A stretch of 63,662 nucleotides of DNA from Dyadobacter linearis (GCF_907165045.1 NZ_CAJRAU010000014.1:1-63662), one strand, 5' to 3'. Numbered from the stretch's first letter, positions 25,351 through 35,543 are shown. Translations and numbers: made by a program. The notes: a model not told the origin generated them from the sequence alone.

Positions 25351-25428
25351 CCTTTAAACTTCGGAATTGTTTTGCACTACTTTAACAGAAATAATTTGCA
25401 CAGCCGGGTTCATTCAAACCGTGGTTAA
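25351..25428. repeat. 77-bp dispersed repeat, copy B
   Basis: Begins CCTTTAAACTTCGGAATTG and ends TCAAACCGTGGTTA; same orientation as copy A, 107 bases apart. Very close to copy C at 49060. The remaining 25429-25798 contains no gene I can support. Confidence 0.7.
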
Positions 25429-25798
25429 ATCGTACTTCACTTAGATCTTGAAAATTTGCTTTTATAAAGCCGAGCCGTGATTTTTTGTTCGTTATAATAG
25501 GACGGATAAGCGTTTAAATGTACTATATGTGACCATTCCGAATTACTCGCAACGCAATCTGGTAGCACTTTTAGGTCCCGCCGCATACAATTGTGGTTTA
25601 CAAATACAGACTTAGTTGGTTTCTTGAAAGTATGTTCCGCTTAGTATGATAATGTTGATACACTCAACTGCTGCGTAACGGTTGAATCTGCAAGATTAAG
25701 ATTTGGAAGGACTTATAAGCCGGTCGTTTCGGATAATGCGACCATATAGGCTGGTCAAGGTTGATTGAGCTTCTAATGCGTTTGATATCCGAAACTGG

Positions 25799-26833
25799 TT
25801 ACGGCTGGGACAACCCCAGATCTGTGCTCATTATTTCTTGCGTAAGAACTGTATCATGCACCAGTTGGGAGCGTTTTTTAATAATTTCTGCTTTTCTGTA
25901 AAATAGCTTTGCAATTTCACCTTGCTCTCCGCTTTCAAAATGTTCTGCAACTTTGGTGAGCAGCATGGTCGTTTCTTCTAGTGCTTGCATTGCCTGCCAG
26001 AGTATTGTTTCGACATTGTCTGTGACTTCGGACAATAACGAACTGATCGTATATGCATGTCCTGTATGACAGCGGAAGCGGATGATTTTACCTTCCTTGA
26101 GCTGAGAGAGAGCGCCGTGACATTCCGGACAGGTGAAGGGCGTGAGCTCCCCCATTTTGATGATCCCCATTTGGAACGCGTTATCCCTTGTTGCAATGAC
26201 AATCTCAGTTTGTAGTAGTGCCAGTTCTTTTTTAGTGATCTTCGGTTTGCTCTTTACAGGCTTGACGGTAAGCTCGGAAAGCAAAGCAGGCATCTGCGAG
26301 GCGGGTATTGAATAATCCACTGTTACAAACTGCTCTGCATTGACGGGCATCTGCGGGAACAATGCATCCTGGGGATGTTGGATCAAGGCCAGTCCGCCAA
26401 GCCGTTTGATCGTCCAAAGCCCGGAAGTGCCATCATCAAGTGCACCTGACAAGACAATCCCAATGACACGGTTGCCATATGTGTAGGCTGCTGAACGGAA
26501 CAACGCGTCAACCGATGGCCTGAACCGGTTTTCCCGTGGGCCCTTTCTCACGATCAACTTCTCTTTTTCGACCAGCAGATGATGGTCAGCAATAGCTACA
26601 TAAATATGCCCCGGCATGACTTTCTCGCCGTCTTTTGCTGCAAGCGCAGGCAAGGGTCCCAGGCGGCTTAAAATATTGTGAAGGTTACTTTCCGAGTAGG
26701 GGGGTATATGCTGGACGACCAGTATGGCCGCGGGGAAATTAGCGGGGAGCCCTGCTACAAGTTCCATTAGCGCCGGTAGACCTCCGGCCGATGAACCGAT
26801 TACGATAATGTCAGGGCACTGTGGTTTGCTCAT
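25799..26833 (-). CDS. CheB-like methylesterase with C-terminal zinc ribbon
   Basis: 344 residues from the ATG at 26833. The CheB catalytic core is complete: SSAGG (nucleophile Ser), VQHIPP (His) and LSGALDDGTSG (Asp). There is no receiver domain. After the core comes a zinc-ribbon-like module CPECHG...CHTGH and a helical tail ending KAEIIKKRSQLVHDTVLTQEIM. Such stand-alone CheB proteins accompany CheB-CheR-PAS kinases in Bacteroidota and need not act on chemoreceptors. It is a close paralogue of 34527-35543. No CheA, CheW or methyl-accepting receptor is in the window. Confidence 0.88.
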   Translation of the reverse strand: MSKPQCPDIIVIGSSAGGLPALMELVAGLPANFPAAILVVQHIPPYSESNLHNILSRLGPLPALAAKDGEKVMPGHIYVAIADHHLLVEKEKLIVRKGPRENRFRPSVDALFRSAAYTYGNRVIGIVLSGALDDGTSGLWTIKRLGGLALIQHPQDALFPQMPVNAEQFVTVDYSIPASQMPALLSELTVKPVKSKPKITKKELALLQTEIVIATRDNAFQMGIIKMGELTPFTCPECHGALSQLKEGKIIRFRCHTGHAYTISSLLSEVTDNVETILWQAMQALEETTMLLTKVAEHFESGEQGEIAKLFYRKAEIIKKRSQLVHDTVLTQEIMSTDLGLSQP

Positions 26834-27234
26834 ATTATTGGCTTTATGTTTGTTTATATACTTAAGGCCCCAAACAGTATGAGCTACTTCTATGAGAAAA
26901 TTATCCACTTTACTTACTGTACTAGGTTTGGATTCCCCAGGTTTTGTCTACCAGCCGAATTGTGAGGTAGTTTAACCCTGATGCCACCTGGTTAAGTTTA
27001 AAATTAGGCCATTAGAAACATAAGCTCGTCGCATCGTTAGCTGTTTGGGGAAATTTAAATTACCGGTAAAGACAATGTAAACTATGGAGTCTAACAAAAT
27101 GGAAGTAGTATATATGCCATCGGGCAGCTGAATCACTAGCCACGGTAAGTGTTTGTTAATCCCCTGGTTTTAATTACATTTATACTCCGCTACCCCCTTT
27201 TCAGTACAGTAAACTAAACCACTAACTGTACGTT
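26834..27234. other. intergenic, nothing firm
   Basis: The divergent control region of the CheB-like gene and the small gene at 27235. No clear repeats or RNA structure. Confidence 0.3.
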
Positions 27235-27543
27235 ATGAATATACCAGCCACATCCGCCGATCAAAGCCTACTACGCGTTCAATTTCATTGCCAGCAATGG
27301 AAGTCCTTTTTTGCTGATCAAATCAAGTTAAGGCGCGCCCTTGCTTTCAAACACCAACAGGAGAACGACAAAATTCACTTGTTACCTAAAAATTACCTCC
27401 AACGCGCTGCACTGATAAAAAGGCAGATGAAAGAGCTGCTGGATTTTCGGGTTGCAGCTCAAAAAATTAGTGCAGGTTTGAGGGAGAGCCAGCAAAAGGA
27501 AAAGACGGTTATTAATGCCTTGTTCACAGACCAAAGAGATTGA
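27235..27543 (+). CDS. small helical hypothetical protein
   Basis: 102 residues, strongly charged and predicted helical (QQWKSFFADQIKLRRALAFKHQQEN; QRAALIKRQMKELLDFRVAAQKI). The only plus-strand gene of the signalling island. It has no signal peptide or known motif. Possibly a coiled-coil regulator; no function can be given. Confidence 0.5.
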   Translation: MNIPATSADQSLLRVQFHCQQWKSFFADQIKLRRALAFKHQQENDKIHLLPKNYLQRAALIKRQMKELLDFRVAAQKISAGLRESQQKEKTVINALFTDQRD

Positions 27544-27568
27544 CTTAGCTGCGGCAAATGGGTTACAA

Positions 27569-28024
27569 TTACATTTTCTTATTTACGTCTGGGCCGGGCA
27601 AACAATTATAACCAAGCCAATAAGAGGTAATTTGTTCTATAAGCTTTTCCAGGTTTTCAAAAGCCAAGGGTTTTATCAGGAACGAGTTTGCCCCAGCCGT
27701 ATAACAGGCTCTGATGTCGGGCAGAAAACCTGAGCTGGAAAAAATAATGACTGGAATGGCACTTACAAGCGGGTTAATGGTTTGCCAGTTAAGTTTTAAT
27801 TTTTCCAAAAGTCGAAGGCCGTCCATTCCTGGCATCTTCAAATCAGCAATGATCAGTGAGGGAAACGGCTTTTGACCACCCACACGCAGCTCTAAGAGGT
27901 CTTGCAGCAATTGATGGCCGCTATCGAAAAGATGCAGCCTGCATTCAGGCTCGCATTTTTCAAAAACCTTACTGATCATAAACAGAAAGTCGGCGTTGTT
28001 ATCAACGAGATAAATGCTTTGCAT
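27569..28024 (-). CDS. single-domain response regulator (receiver only)
   Basis: 151 residues from the ATG at 28024 (MQSIYLVDNNADFLFMI). Receiver features: acidic pocket VDNNAD (partly Asn), phosphoacceptor Asp in LIIADLKMPGMDG, and KPLAF lysine. No output domain. A likely phosphate acceptor or relay of one of the island's histidine kinases. Confidence 0.85.
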   Translation of the reverse strand: MQSIYLVDNNADFLFMISKVFEKCEPECRLHLFDSGHQLLQDLLELRVGGQKPFPSLIIADLKMPGMDGLRLLEKLKLNWQTINPLVSAIPVIIFSSSGFLPDIRACYTAGANSFLIKPLAFENLEKLIEQITSYWLGYNCLPGPDVNKKM

Positions 28025-28087
28025 GTTTAATTGGGTTTTATTGAAAATTTTGCCTGGAATTATTTCTTTATCAGCACTTTCAGACAA

Positions 28088-28458
28088 TTTGCAGTTGATC
28101 GCCGGTAATAAATTTCATGCCAGTCTTTTGAAATGCATAGCCCGCACTGTTGTGGCAATAAGATGATGAAAATAAAGGAAAGGTATTGCATAATGGACGA
28201 CAGGGACCCAGAAGACAGGGCAATCGGTAGTCTGCATCCGTATTCTATGGCCGGTGGTATAGCAGCAATGGCGTGGCATCATTTTGCGCAGGGCCGGTTT
28301 GGACGGGTCAAGAGGTGCTGTCCGTATCCATCAGGGAGAGGCATTGTACGGTACAAAACCTGGCACTGCATCTATGACGGCATGCCTGCACCTTGTTATT
28401 AGAAAAGATTGCTCTCGTGGGCATTGTTACCTGGGAAACGGGCCTAGGTTCTCACAGA
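28088..28458. other. intergenic, nothing firm
   Basis: Open frames exist here but none has coding character I trust. Separates the receiver gene from the 44-residue ORF behind the giant kinase. Confidence 0.3.
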
Positions 28459-28593
28459 TTATTTGCTGGCCAGCCAATGCAAGACGCCCCGTATCTTAAA
28501 CTTGTCAAGTGACCGGCAGCCATAGATATAGGACAAGCGCCGAAAGATCGCAATCGCTTTATTGAGGTTGTATTCTTTTTTAAGGCGAGACAT
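28459..28593 (-). CDS. 44-residue ORF coupled to the giant kinase
   Basis: MSRLKKEYNLNKAIAIFRRL and on, ending HWLASK. The ATG (28593-28591) overlaps the TAA of the kinase gene (TAATG), so translation would be coupled. The peptide is basic and helical. Too short to assign; may be a real small partner or chance. Confidence 0.4.
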   Translation of the reverse strand: MSRLKKEYNLNKAIAIFRRLSYIYGCRSLDKFKIRGVLHWLASK

Positions 28594-31500
28594 TACTCTT
28601 TTATGACATGGGCTGCATAAGATTGCGGGAAAATCAAACGGAATGTTGTTCCTTGCCCTGACGCGCTTTTTATTTCCATTTTGGCATTTAAGAGCTCGGT
28701 CAAGCGTTTAATAATAAAAAGGCCAATCCCTTCCCCGTGCCCTTGGGTATTGGCTTGATGCTCAGCATCATGGTCTTTTGCTTCGACCCCATTCATTTTT
28801 GCAAGCAACTCCTGGGGAATGCCCGGCCCGGTGTCAGCTACAATAAGTTCCCATAATTGTCCTCCATCCTGATACGGACCAACTACTGCCCAGCTTACAT
28901 TTACACCACCTTGGGCAGTATATTTTAACGCGTTTAGTATCAGGTTCTGGGCAATGCGCCTTACTTTCACATCGTCACCTTCCACGGTGAGCTGGTCTGG
29001 TCCTTCGAAATGGATGTATAGGCTTTTTTCGTGCGCCAGTTGCGAGGAACCGCTGCATAGCTCTGTCAGTAAGGTAGCTGCATCAAAGGTGCCAATACGC
29101 AGTTTTTCTTCGCCTGATTCCAGCCTTGAATAATCCAGCAGCTGGTTCATCATCGCTGAGACCTGCGTTAGGTTGCGTTGCAGCATATCCAGGATCTTTT
29201 CGCGTTCCTGTTGGGTATCCATCATCTTAAAAAGTGAAGTTGCCCCTACTATGATACCAAAACTGCCGCGAAGGTCATGGAACGAAGACCGTAAAAAGGA
29301 TCCCCGGTGCTGCACATATTCTTTCATGGTTGCAAGCGACTCGACCATTTCGTTGGAGCTTTGCAGCTGCTTGATCAGTTTGGTTTGCTGAAAACTGCTT
29401 TCCTTCAAACGGGTAATATCCAGTTCAGTAATTGCTACCCCATGGTCATGTCTGGTCATGGAAGTTGCGAGCCATTTGGGTAGCCCGTCCAGCAAATGCT
29501 CTTCGTAGAACGGCGCTTTGGTTGCGTAAACTTCTTGAATATTCTGCTGGTGCTGCAAGGAAAGAAGCCCGGATGCGGCCGTCCCCACCAGCTCGGAAAC
29601 GGGCTTGCCAAAGTCTGTCGAAAACTTCGAATTGCAAACAACTAATGTGAAATCGGCCGGGTGCCGTTCAGCGCTGTCCACAGCCTTAAAGAAAGCAATC
29701 GATGCCGGAGAGCTGTCAAGGACAGCTTGCAGGCTTTCTACGACTTCAGTTAACTTGATCTCGGCCTGTTTTCGGGCAGTGATATCCAATACAGTGACCA
29801 CAATACCAGTCCTGTCTACCTGCCGCGTGATGAAGAAGGCAAGTGTGAGCTGGCCCGGCAAGGGCGAGAACTCCTGGTAGGCGCTTTCTCCGGTGGCAAG
29901 CACCTGCACATATTTTTCAAAAAGCCCAGCCTCTTTTAAGGCAGGAGTCACTTCAAGCAATGTTTTTTCCAAGGTATGCTGACGGCTTTGCTGGGTAAAT
30001 TCCAGCGTTTTGCCATTAAATACGGAGGTGGTAAAATCTATCACTGACCCATCTTCCGCATATATAGGCTCCATCAGTGTTACTGATGCGGGTACGCCGT
30101 TGAGCACACTTTGAAGACGGTCTGCAGCCCGGGTAAGTAACTGGTTAGCATCTTGAAGCGCTGCCGTTTTCTGGTCAACATGCTCGTTGAGCTGCTCGGT
30201 CAGCGTTTTTTGAAGGTGTATATCCACACCACTCCCTGTATAACCGTTGAAAGTCCCATCTTCCAAAAAAACAGGGCTGGCATTTTCCAGTACCCAGCGG
30301 TAGTCTCCATCACTTCTTTTGAGCCGGTATTCAAAGCTGAATTCTGTTTGTCTTCCCAGGTTTTTGGAAAAAGCGTCCTGATAGGATGGCAGGTCTGCCG
30401 GATGGATTGCTTCATTGAATGCAGCTTCATTTTCCAAGTGGGCTTGCCCTGTAAAGATAACCCAGGCTTTGTTTAAAAAATTAATCTTGCCATCGGCCCC
30501 ACGGACCCAGATCATGGCGGGCGCATTATCGACAAGTTTTTCGAACCACTGTTTCCGGTCCAGAAGCAGCCGCTGTTCACGGCGGTGGACAGTAATGTCC
30601 TCAAAACCAAGCAGGATAATCTGCTTCCGATGAAGCGTCAGCTTTCTGGCGTGGATCAGCATCGTCCGCTGCTGGGTTGCAGAAATCCGTACATCGGCTT
30701 CAATGCCTTTAACAACCGTGTCGTTGATAGTGACCTGATGCAATAAGTCCCTAAGTTCTGAGAAATCAAGCTGCCGGCTGCCGAGCTCATAAATTAATTG
30801 CCCTTCGGTCCTGGCAGCATCCGTTAAAAAGAAACGGTAAAACGCCTGATTGGCGCTTTTGATACGCAAATGCTCATCCAGGACCAGGGTAGCCTCATTA
30901 ATGGTCGAAAGGATCGCTTCTGAATACTCATAGGACTCGGTGAGCTGGTCATTTCGGGTCTGCAACTCCTGGTTGATGGTCTGCAATTCTTCATTGGCAG
31001 ATTCGATCTCTTCCTTGCTGGTTTCAAGCTCTTCGTTAATGCTTTGCAGCTCTTCATTGCTGCTGACAACTTCTTCGTTAGCTGACTGCAGCTCTTCATT
31101 GCTGGCTTCCTGCTCTTCAACAATCGAATGCATGTCCTGCCGCAGCGCGGCAAGCTCAGCTTCAAGCTGGCGGCTTCGCTGGCCAGTGTCGCCTGTATCG
31201 GTTGTCAAAGCCAGGTTTTCGCTGACCTGTTCAAACAAAACCAGAAAAAGCTGCTGGTTGGATGGGTTTGTAATGGGTACGGCTTCAATATTGACGTAAA
31301 CCGGCTTATCGGGATAACTGATTTCCAAACCATCTTTCCTTTGTCTTTCCGCCGATTTGCGCGCTTTATGGACAATGTTGCGCAGCTCAAAGACCAGCGA
31401 AGGATGGGCCATCTTGGTCAGGTTCAAACTTGCCTTGCCAGACGAAGGTTGCAAAAATGGCGTCATATTCCCCCTAAACTGGATAATTTCCAGGTCCTGG

Positions 31501-33146
31501 TCTATGACCACGCTGGCTGGCACATATTGGGCAAGCAGCAGGTTGTCTACCAATTTGTCCAAATCGCTTACAGAAGCCAGCTCTGTTGTCTTGGTAGTGA
31601 CTGTTATAATGGGAACGACAGGGGTATTGCTCTTGAAATCCATGTCAAGGGGGATTTTGGTCTGGGTGTTATTTTTGCGCGCAAACACTTTTTGCGCTTT
31701 TTCGAGCTGCGTAAAATACGCCGGCGAACTGCCCACAGACTCAGACTTGCCTAATAGCAGATATCCATCGGGTTTAAGGGCGTAATGAAAGGTTGCAAAG
31801 ACTTTCTTTTGCAGGGCATCATCCAGATAGATTAAAAGGTTACGGCAGCTGATCAAATCTAACCTTGAAAACGGCGGGTCACTTAAAAGGTTATGTGGTG
31901 CAAAAACACAAATGTCGCGTACCAATTTGTTGACCCGGTAATGGTCATCGACCTTGAAAAAGAAACGTTCTAACCGCGCAGGCGAAACATCTGTGAGCTC
32001 ACTTTTGGTAAATACGCCTAGCCGCGCTTTGGCAATCGCAGTATCGCTCAGGTCGGTAGCGAAAATCTGTACAGGAAGGCTGGCAGCTCTGTCGCCCAGC
32101 ACTTCCAGCATCATCATGGCCATTGAATAAGCCTCCTGACCGGTTGAACATCCTGCCACCCAAATCCGCACCGCTTCGCTCGCCGCTTTGTTGCGGATGA
32201 GCTGGGGCAGGACCTGCTTTTTGAGGTATTCCATCGCTGGCGCGTCGCGAAAGAAGTTGGTGACGTTGATGAGCAGATCGTTATAGAGTGTGCCTGCTTC
32301 GGCCGGATGCTTTTTTAAATAGTCGATATAACCAGCAAGCGTATCAATTTTGTAGAGCAGCATCCTGCGGATAATTCTTCTGCGGATGGTTGCCTTTTTG
32401 TAATGCGTGAAATCTACGCCTGCGGCAGACTTGACAAAAGCGAGTATTTTTCTAAGATCTTCGCTATCAGTATCGTCCTGGGCAACTTCATTGGTTTCTG
32501 CTGTAAGCTGAAAGACTTCTTTATGGTTGCTAAGCCTTGAAAGCTCAGCGGCAATGTCTTTTGGCGGCAGTACCATATCTACGACGCCCTCCATGATGGC
32601 CGACTGGGGCATACCTTGAAAAGCGGCCGATTCATCTTGCGCAAAGGTAATCCCGCCCGCCACTTTAATCGCTTTTAAGCCGAGTGTGCCATCACTGGCC
32701 ATCCCTGAAAGGACAATGCCGATTGCCCCGTCCTTTTGTCTTTCGGCCAGCGAGCAGAAGAATTGGTCAATGGGCAGGTGTGGCTCTGGCTTGGGTTTTC
32801 TAGGTGTCAGCACCAATACTCCATCGATAACCTCCATGGCTTTGCCGGGCGGGATCACATACAGATGGTCTGGCTGCACAGGCATCAAATGGTCCGCTTC
32901 CAAAACCTGCATGCTTGTTTTGGAAGAGAGAATAGATTCCAGTTTGCTATCGTGATCCGGGGACAGATGCTGGATATAAACGTAGGCTAACCCCGTATCG
33001 GCGGGTAAAAAAGACAGAAGTTCGCTCATGGCCTGTTGACCACCGGCCGAGCCGCCTATGGCGACAATGGGTACCGGTTTTTTGCCTGGCTGCAAATTCG
33101 TGTACTGGGTATTTTCAGTTTGGGACGTTGGCCCGGGATCAGTCAT
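28593..33146 (-). CDS. CheB-CheR-PAS hybrid sensor histidine kinase
   Basis: About 1517 residues from the ATG at 33146; an ATG 78 bases upstream would overlap the previous gene. In order: CheB methylesterase (GGSAGGQQAM, IQHLSPDHDS, LSGMASDGTLG); CheR methyltransferase with the SAM-binding WVAGCSTGQEAYS; a coiled coil of repeated EELQSxNEE units; several PAS domains (one ending YTGSGVDIHLQK); a HisKA with SFHDLRGSFG; and an ATPase domain (NLILNALKYT, ADTGPGIPQ, GEGIGLFII). No receiver domain is attached. Such chimeric proteins are common in Cytophagales and are thought to signal without chemoreceptors. The double-receiver protein upstream is a likely partner. Confidence 0.92.
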   Translation of the reverse strand: MTDPGPTSQTENTQYTNLQPGKKPVPIVAIGGSAGGQQAMSELLSFLPADTGLAYVYIQHLSPDHDSKLESILSSKTSMQVLEADHLMPVQPDHLYVIPPGKAMEVIDGVLVLTPRKPKPEPHLPIDQFFCSLAERQKDGAIGIVLSGMASDGTLGLKAIKVAGGITFAQDESAAFQGMPQSAIMEGVVDMVLPPKDIAAELSRLSNHKEVFQLTAETNEVAQDDTDSEDLRKILAFVKSAAGVDFTHYKKATIRRRIIRRMLLYKIDTLAGYIDYLKKHPAEAGTLYNDLLINVTNFFRDAPAMEYLKKQVLPQLIRNKAASEAVRIWVAGCSTGQEAYSMAMMMLEVLGDRAASLPVQIFATDLSDTAIAKARLGVFTKSELTDVSPARLERFFFKVDDHYRVNKLVRDICVFAPHNLLSDPPFSRLDLISCRNLLIYLDDALQKKVFATFHYALKPDGYLLLGKSESVGSSPAYFTQLEKAQKVFARKNNTQTKIPLDMDFKSNTPVVPIITVTTKTTELASVSDLDKLVDNLLLAQYVPASVVIDQDLEIIQFRGNMTPFLQPSSGKASLNLTKMAHPSLVFELRNIVHKARKSAERQRKDGLEISYPDKPVYVNIEAVPITNPSNQQLFLVLFEQVSENLALTTDTGDTGQRSRQLEAELAALRQDMHSIVEEQEASNEELQSANEEVVSSNEELQSINEELETSKEEIESANEELQTINQELQTRNDQLTESYEYSEAILSTINEATLVLDEHLRIKSANQAFYRFFLTDAARTEGQLIYELGSRQLDFSELRDLLHQVTINDTVVKGIEADVRISATQQRTMLIHARKLTLHRKQIILLGFEDITVHRREQRLLLDRKQWFEKLVDNAPAMIWVRGADGKINFLNKAWVIFTGQAHLENEAAFNEAIHPADLPSYQDAFSKNLGRQTEFSFEYRLKRSDGDYRWVLENASPVFLEDGTFNGYTGSGVDIHLQKTLTEQLNEHVDQKTAALQDANQLLTRAADRLQSVLNGVPASVTLMEPIYAEDGSVIDFTTSVFNGKTLEFTQQSRQHTLEKTLLEVTPALKEAGLFEKYVQVLATGESAYQEFSPLPGQLTLAFFITRQVDRTGIVVTVLDITARKQAEIKLTEVVESLQAVLDSSPASIAFFKAVDSAERHPADFTLVVCNSKFSTDFGKPVSELVGTAASGLLSLQHQQNIQEVYATKAPFYEEHLLDGLPKWLATSMTRHDHGVAITELDITRLKESSFQQTKLIKQLQSSNEMVESLATMKEYVQHRGSFLRSSFHDLRGSFGIIVGATSLFKMMDTQQEREKILDMLQRNLTQVSAMMNQLLDYSRLESGEEKLRIGTFDAATLLTELCSGSSQLAHEKSLYIHFEGPDQLTVEGDDVKVRRIAQNLILNALKYTAQGGVNVSWAVVGPYQDGGQLWELIVADTGPGIPQELLAKMNGVEAKDHDAEHQANTQGHGEGIGLFIIKRLTELLNAKMEIKSASGQGTTFRLIFPQSYAAHVIKE

Positions 33147-33198
33147 AGCAAATAAGGAAAAGTTGTCCGGGCTTAATAAAGTATTGCGGTGCTGCTGA

Positions 33199-34068
33199 TC
33201 AAGAGGCCTGCCTGGGAAAAACAATCGTATTCCACCAACAGTAGCACAGATCAGTCAGATAAGAAAAGAATTGGGCAGGCTGGGCGGTTTTAATCAGGTA
33301 AGCATTTGCCTGAAGGCCATAACTAGCTTTAATATCCTGGTCATGGGCCGAAGCGCTCACGACAACAATAGGCGCAATAGGTATACTTTTACTGGCAAAA
33401 GATATTTGGATCCAGGCCAGCAGATCCAGGCCATGCTTGCGGGTAGGCAAATACAGGTCCAGGATAATCAAATCGACGGCAGCAGACGCTTTCTGGTCAA
33501 GTGATTCAAAGAAGCTAACAGCGCTTTCGGCTGAACTATGCTGGATGATGTTTAGCCCCGGGATACCCTTTTTTAGAGAAAAGTCCATCAATTCAGCATG
33601 GTCTGGATTATCTTCGATGATCACCACATTCTTTCCGGCGCTTACCGCTGCATCCAGTTTAAGACTGCTGGAAGGGTAGTTATTAAGAAAGCAAAGGTTT
33701 ACCGTATGGGCCATCTGGATGTAGCCCTCAAAAGTGCTGGGCTTGACCATATAGGCATTTACACCTTGCTGGTAGGCCTGTTTTACAGTATTTTGATTTT
33801 CGCTGGTGGAAAACAGCACGACAGGTATATGGCGCCACTCATCACGGCTTTTTAATGCAGACAAAGCCTCCATGCCGTTAACAAGGGGCATATTCATATC
33901 CATTAATACCAGCGAAGGATCTGTGCAAAGATTTTTCTCCAACACTACAAGCAGCTGGTTCCCGTCAGTCAATTCAACAATTTCAATATCTTTTGTTACA
34001 CTTTCCAGCGCCTGACGGGCAAACATCCGGTCATCTTCATCATCATCTACCAGATAAATTTTCTTCAT
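33199..34068 (-). CDS. tandem double-receiver response regulator
   Basis: 289 residues made of two receiver domains and no output domain. First: VDDDEDD, Asp in LVLMDMNMPLVNG, KPSTFEG. Second: VIIEDNPDHAE, Asp in LIILDLYLPTRKHG, and an IKTAQPAQ lysine. It precedes the giant kinase by about 50 bases on the same strand and so is probably co-transcribed. A double receiver could act as a phosphate sink or relay. Confidence 0.88.
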   Translation of the reverse strand: MKKIYLVDDDEDDRMFARQALESVTKDIEIVELTDGNQLLVVLEKNLCTDPSLVLMDMNMPLVNGMEALSALKSRDEWRHIPVVLFSTSENQNTVKQAYQQGVNAYMVKPSTFEGYIQMAHTVNLCFLNNYPSSSLKLDAAVSAGKNVVIIEDNPDHAELMDFSLKKGIPGLNIIQHSSAESAVSFFESLDQKASAAVDLIILDLYLPTRKHGLDLLAWIQISFASKSIPIAPIVVVSASAHDQDIKASYGLQANAYLIKTAQPAQFFSYLTDLCYCWWNTIVFPRQAS

Positions 34069-34124
34069 TTTTGTTTTAATGGGGTACCATCATACTACCG
34101 TCCGTTTTGGCCGGTGCTATTGGT

Positions 34125-34388
34125 TTATGCCTGCAAGGGAAGTATATTTTCAATTGTGGCCGGATCTACGGGCAGTGGAATGGCCTGCTGCAGCTGGTTT
34201 TTTTTGAGCCGCTTTTTGAGTGAATAAATGGAATGCTCGGTGATCGAAATGCCGAGCTCGTCTTTGATCTGGGCAACAACGATAATCGCAGGCAGCTGAA
34301 AGAGTTTATCGCCATAGTAGGCCAGTAAAACATCAAAACGGCCTTTGAGCCGGAGTTCAAAGGCCTGGGTAACGTACTTTTTATCCAT
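34125..34388 (-). CDS. small protein, paralogue of the mobilisation-region gene 20056-20424
   Basis: 87 residues. MDKKYVTQAFELRLKGRFDV..., then IKDELGISITEHSIYSLKKR, about 43 of the first 65 residues identical by eye to the mobilisation-region protein; the proline-rich tail is missing. Helical and basic, possibly DNA-binding. It lies at the head of the double-receiver/giant-kinase unit, so it may regulate it or mark a past recombination with the plasmid. Confidence 0.6.
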   Translation of the reverse strand: MDKKYVTQAFELRLKGRFDVLLAYYGDKLFQLPAIIVVAQIKDELGISITEHSIYSLKKRLKKNQLQQAIPLPVDPATIENILPLQA

Positions 34389-34526
34389 AGACGCTGCTAT
34401 TTTCCTAATAAAGTACTAAGATAAGCCTAATATCTTCCTAATAGCTGAAAAACATTGTGTGTTCCAGTATGGGTTCCTCTAAAAATTCGAAAGGTTACAA
34501 TATGCTTGCCGTAAAAGCTATAAGGG

Positions 34527-35543
34527 CTAGGTGAGCTTAACGTCACTAATTTGGCCTTGGGAGTAGATATAATCCAGTAGCGCTTTGGACCTGATGCGCA
34601 GAATTTAGGCTTTTTGTTCGAATCCCTTGGCGTCAGCCGCATTTCCGCTCACTTCGCAGCGCGTCACGGCTTGCTCTAAAAACAGGATGCCTTCCTCCAT
34701 GCTGCGGACCGCCTGCCATAATTTTGTTTCGACCGATTCAGTAATTCCTGACCAAAGCGCACCCTGTGAGAATCCATGGCCCGTGTGGCAACGGTAGCGG
34801 ACACTTTCGCCTTCCTGAAAGCTGGTAAGTGTCCCGCCGCATTCTGGGCAGGTTAAATCCGTTTTTTCCCCCATGTGGTTAATGCCCATTGATAAGGCGT
34901 TTTTTTGTGCTGCAATTTTTATTTCTGCCTTCATCCTGACTTTCAGCAGATTGTCTTCCACTATACCCGTTCCGGCAGGCTGGGCCACCAGCTGGTTAAT
35001 CAAAGGCCCGATGTCTTTTAAAAGTACAGTATAATCGGCATCCACATATTCGAGCGCGTTGTTGGCCATATCCGGGTAAAGCGCGTCCTGGGGGCTTTGA
35101 ACCAATGTAAGACCGCCAAATTGCTCGACCGACCACAGCCCTGAACTGCCATCATTGAGATATCCGGTCAGCACGGCGGCTATCACCCGGCCGCCATACC
35201 AGTAAGCAGCAGAACGCATCAATGCATCAATCGAAGGGCGAAAGTTATTTTCTTTTGGGCCTCTTTTTACCAAAATATGCCCCTCGTTAATGATCATGTG
35301 ATGGTCCGGTGGGGCCACATAGATCATACCCTTCTTTATTTCTTCACCATCTTTGGGGTGCAGCGCGGGCAGCTTCCCGTGGCTGGTAAGTATTTGCGGC
35401 AGGTAACTGACATGATCAGCAGCCAAATGCTGCACAATAAAAATGCTGGCAGACAAGTCCTTGTCAAAAGATTTTACAATTTCCTTTAAAGCATGAACAC
35501 CTCCGGCTGATGATCCAATAACAACTATGTCGCGACTTTGCAT
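34527..35543 (-). pseudogene. CheB-like methylesterase with zinc ribbon, premature stop
   Basis: The open part (34605-35543, 312 residues) has the full CheB core (GSSAGGVHAL, VQHLAADH, LTGYLNDGSSG) and zinc ribbon CPECGG...CHTGH. It ends at TAA (34605-34607), but the same frame continues ILRIRSKALLDYIYSQ to TAG at 34527. The continuation aligns residue by residue with the paralogue at 25799 (FEQKA-stop-ILRIRS against FYRKAEIIKKRS), with the stop at a Glu codon (GAA to TAA). Only the last helix is lost, so the shortened protein may still work. Its neighbours are signalling genes. Confidence 0.8.

Noticed and set aside
28133..28499. Overlapping plus-strand frames of 70-90 codons between the receiver and the giant kinase
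   Set aside because: No recognisable motif, mixed frames, and the better supported 44-codon minus-strand ORF covers the end.
31128..31754. 208-codon frame opposite the giant kinase
   Set aside because: Antisense to a well-supported gene; residues show no family features.
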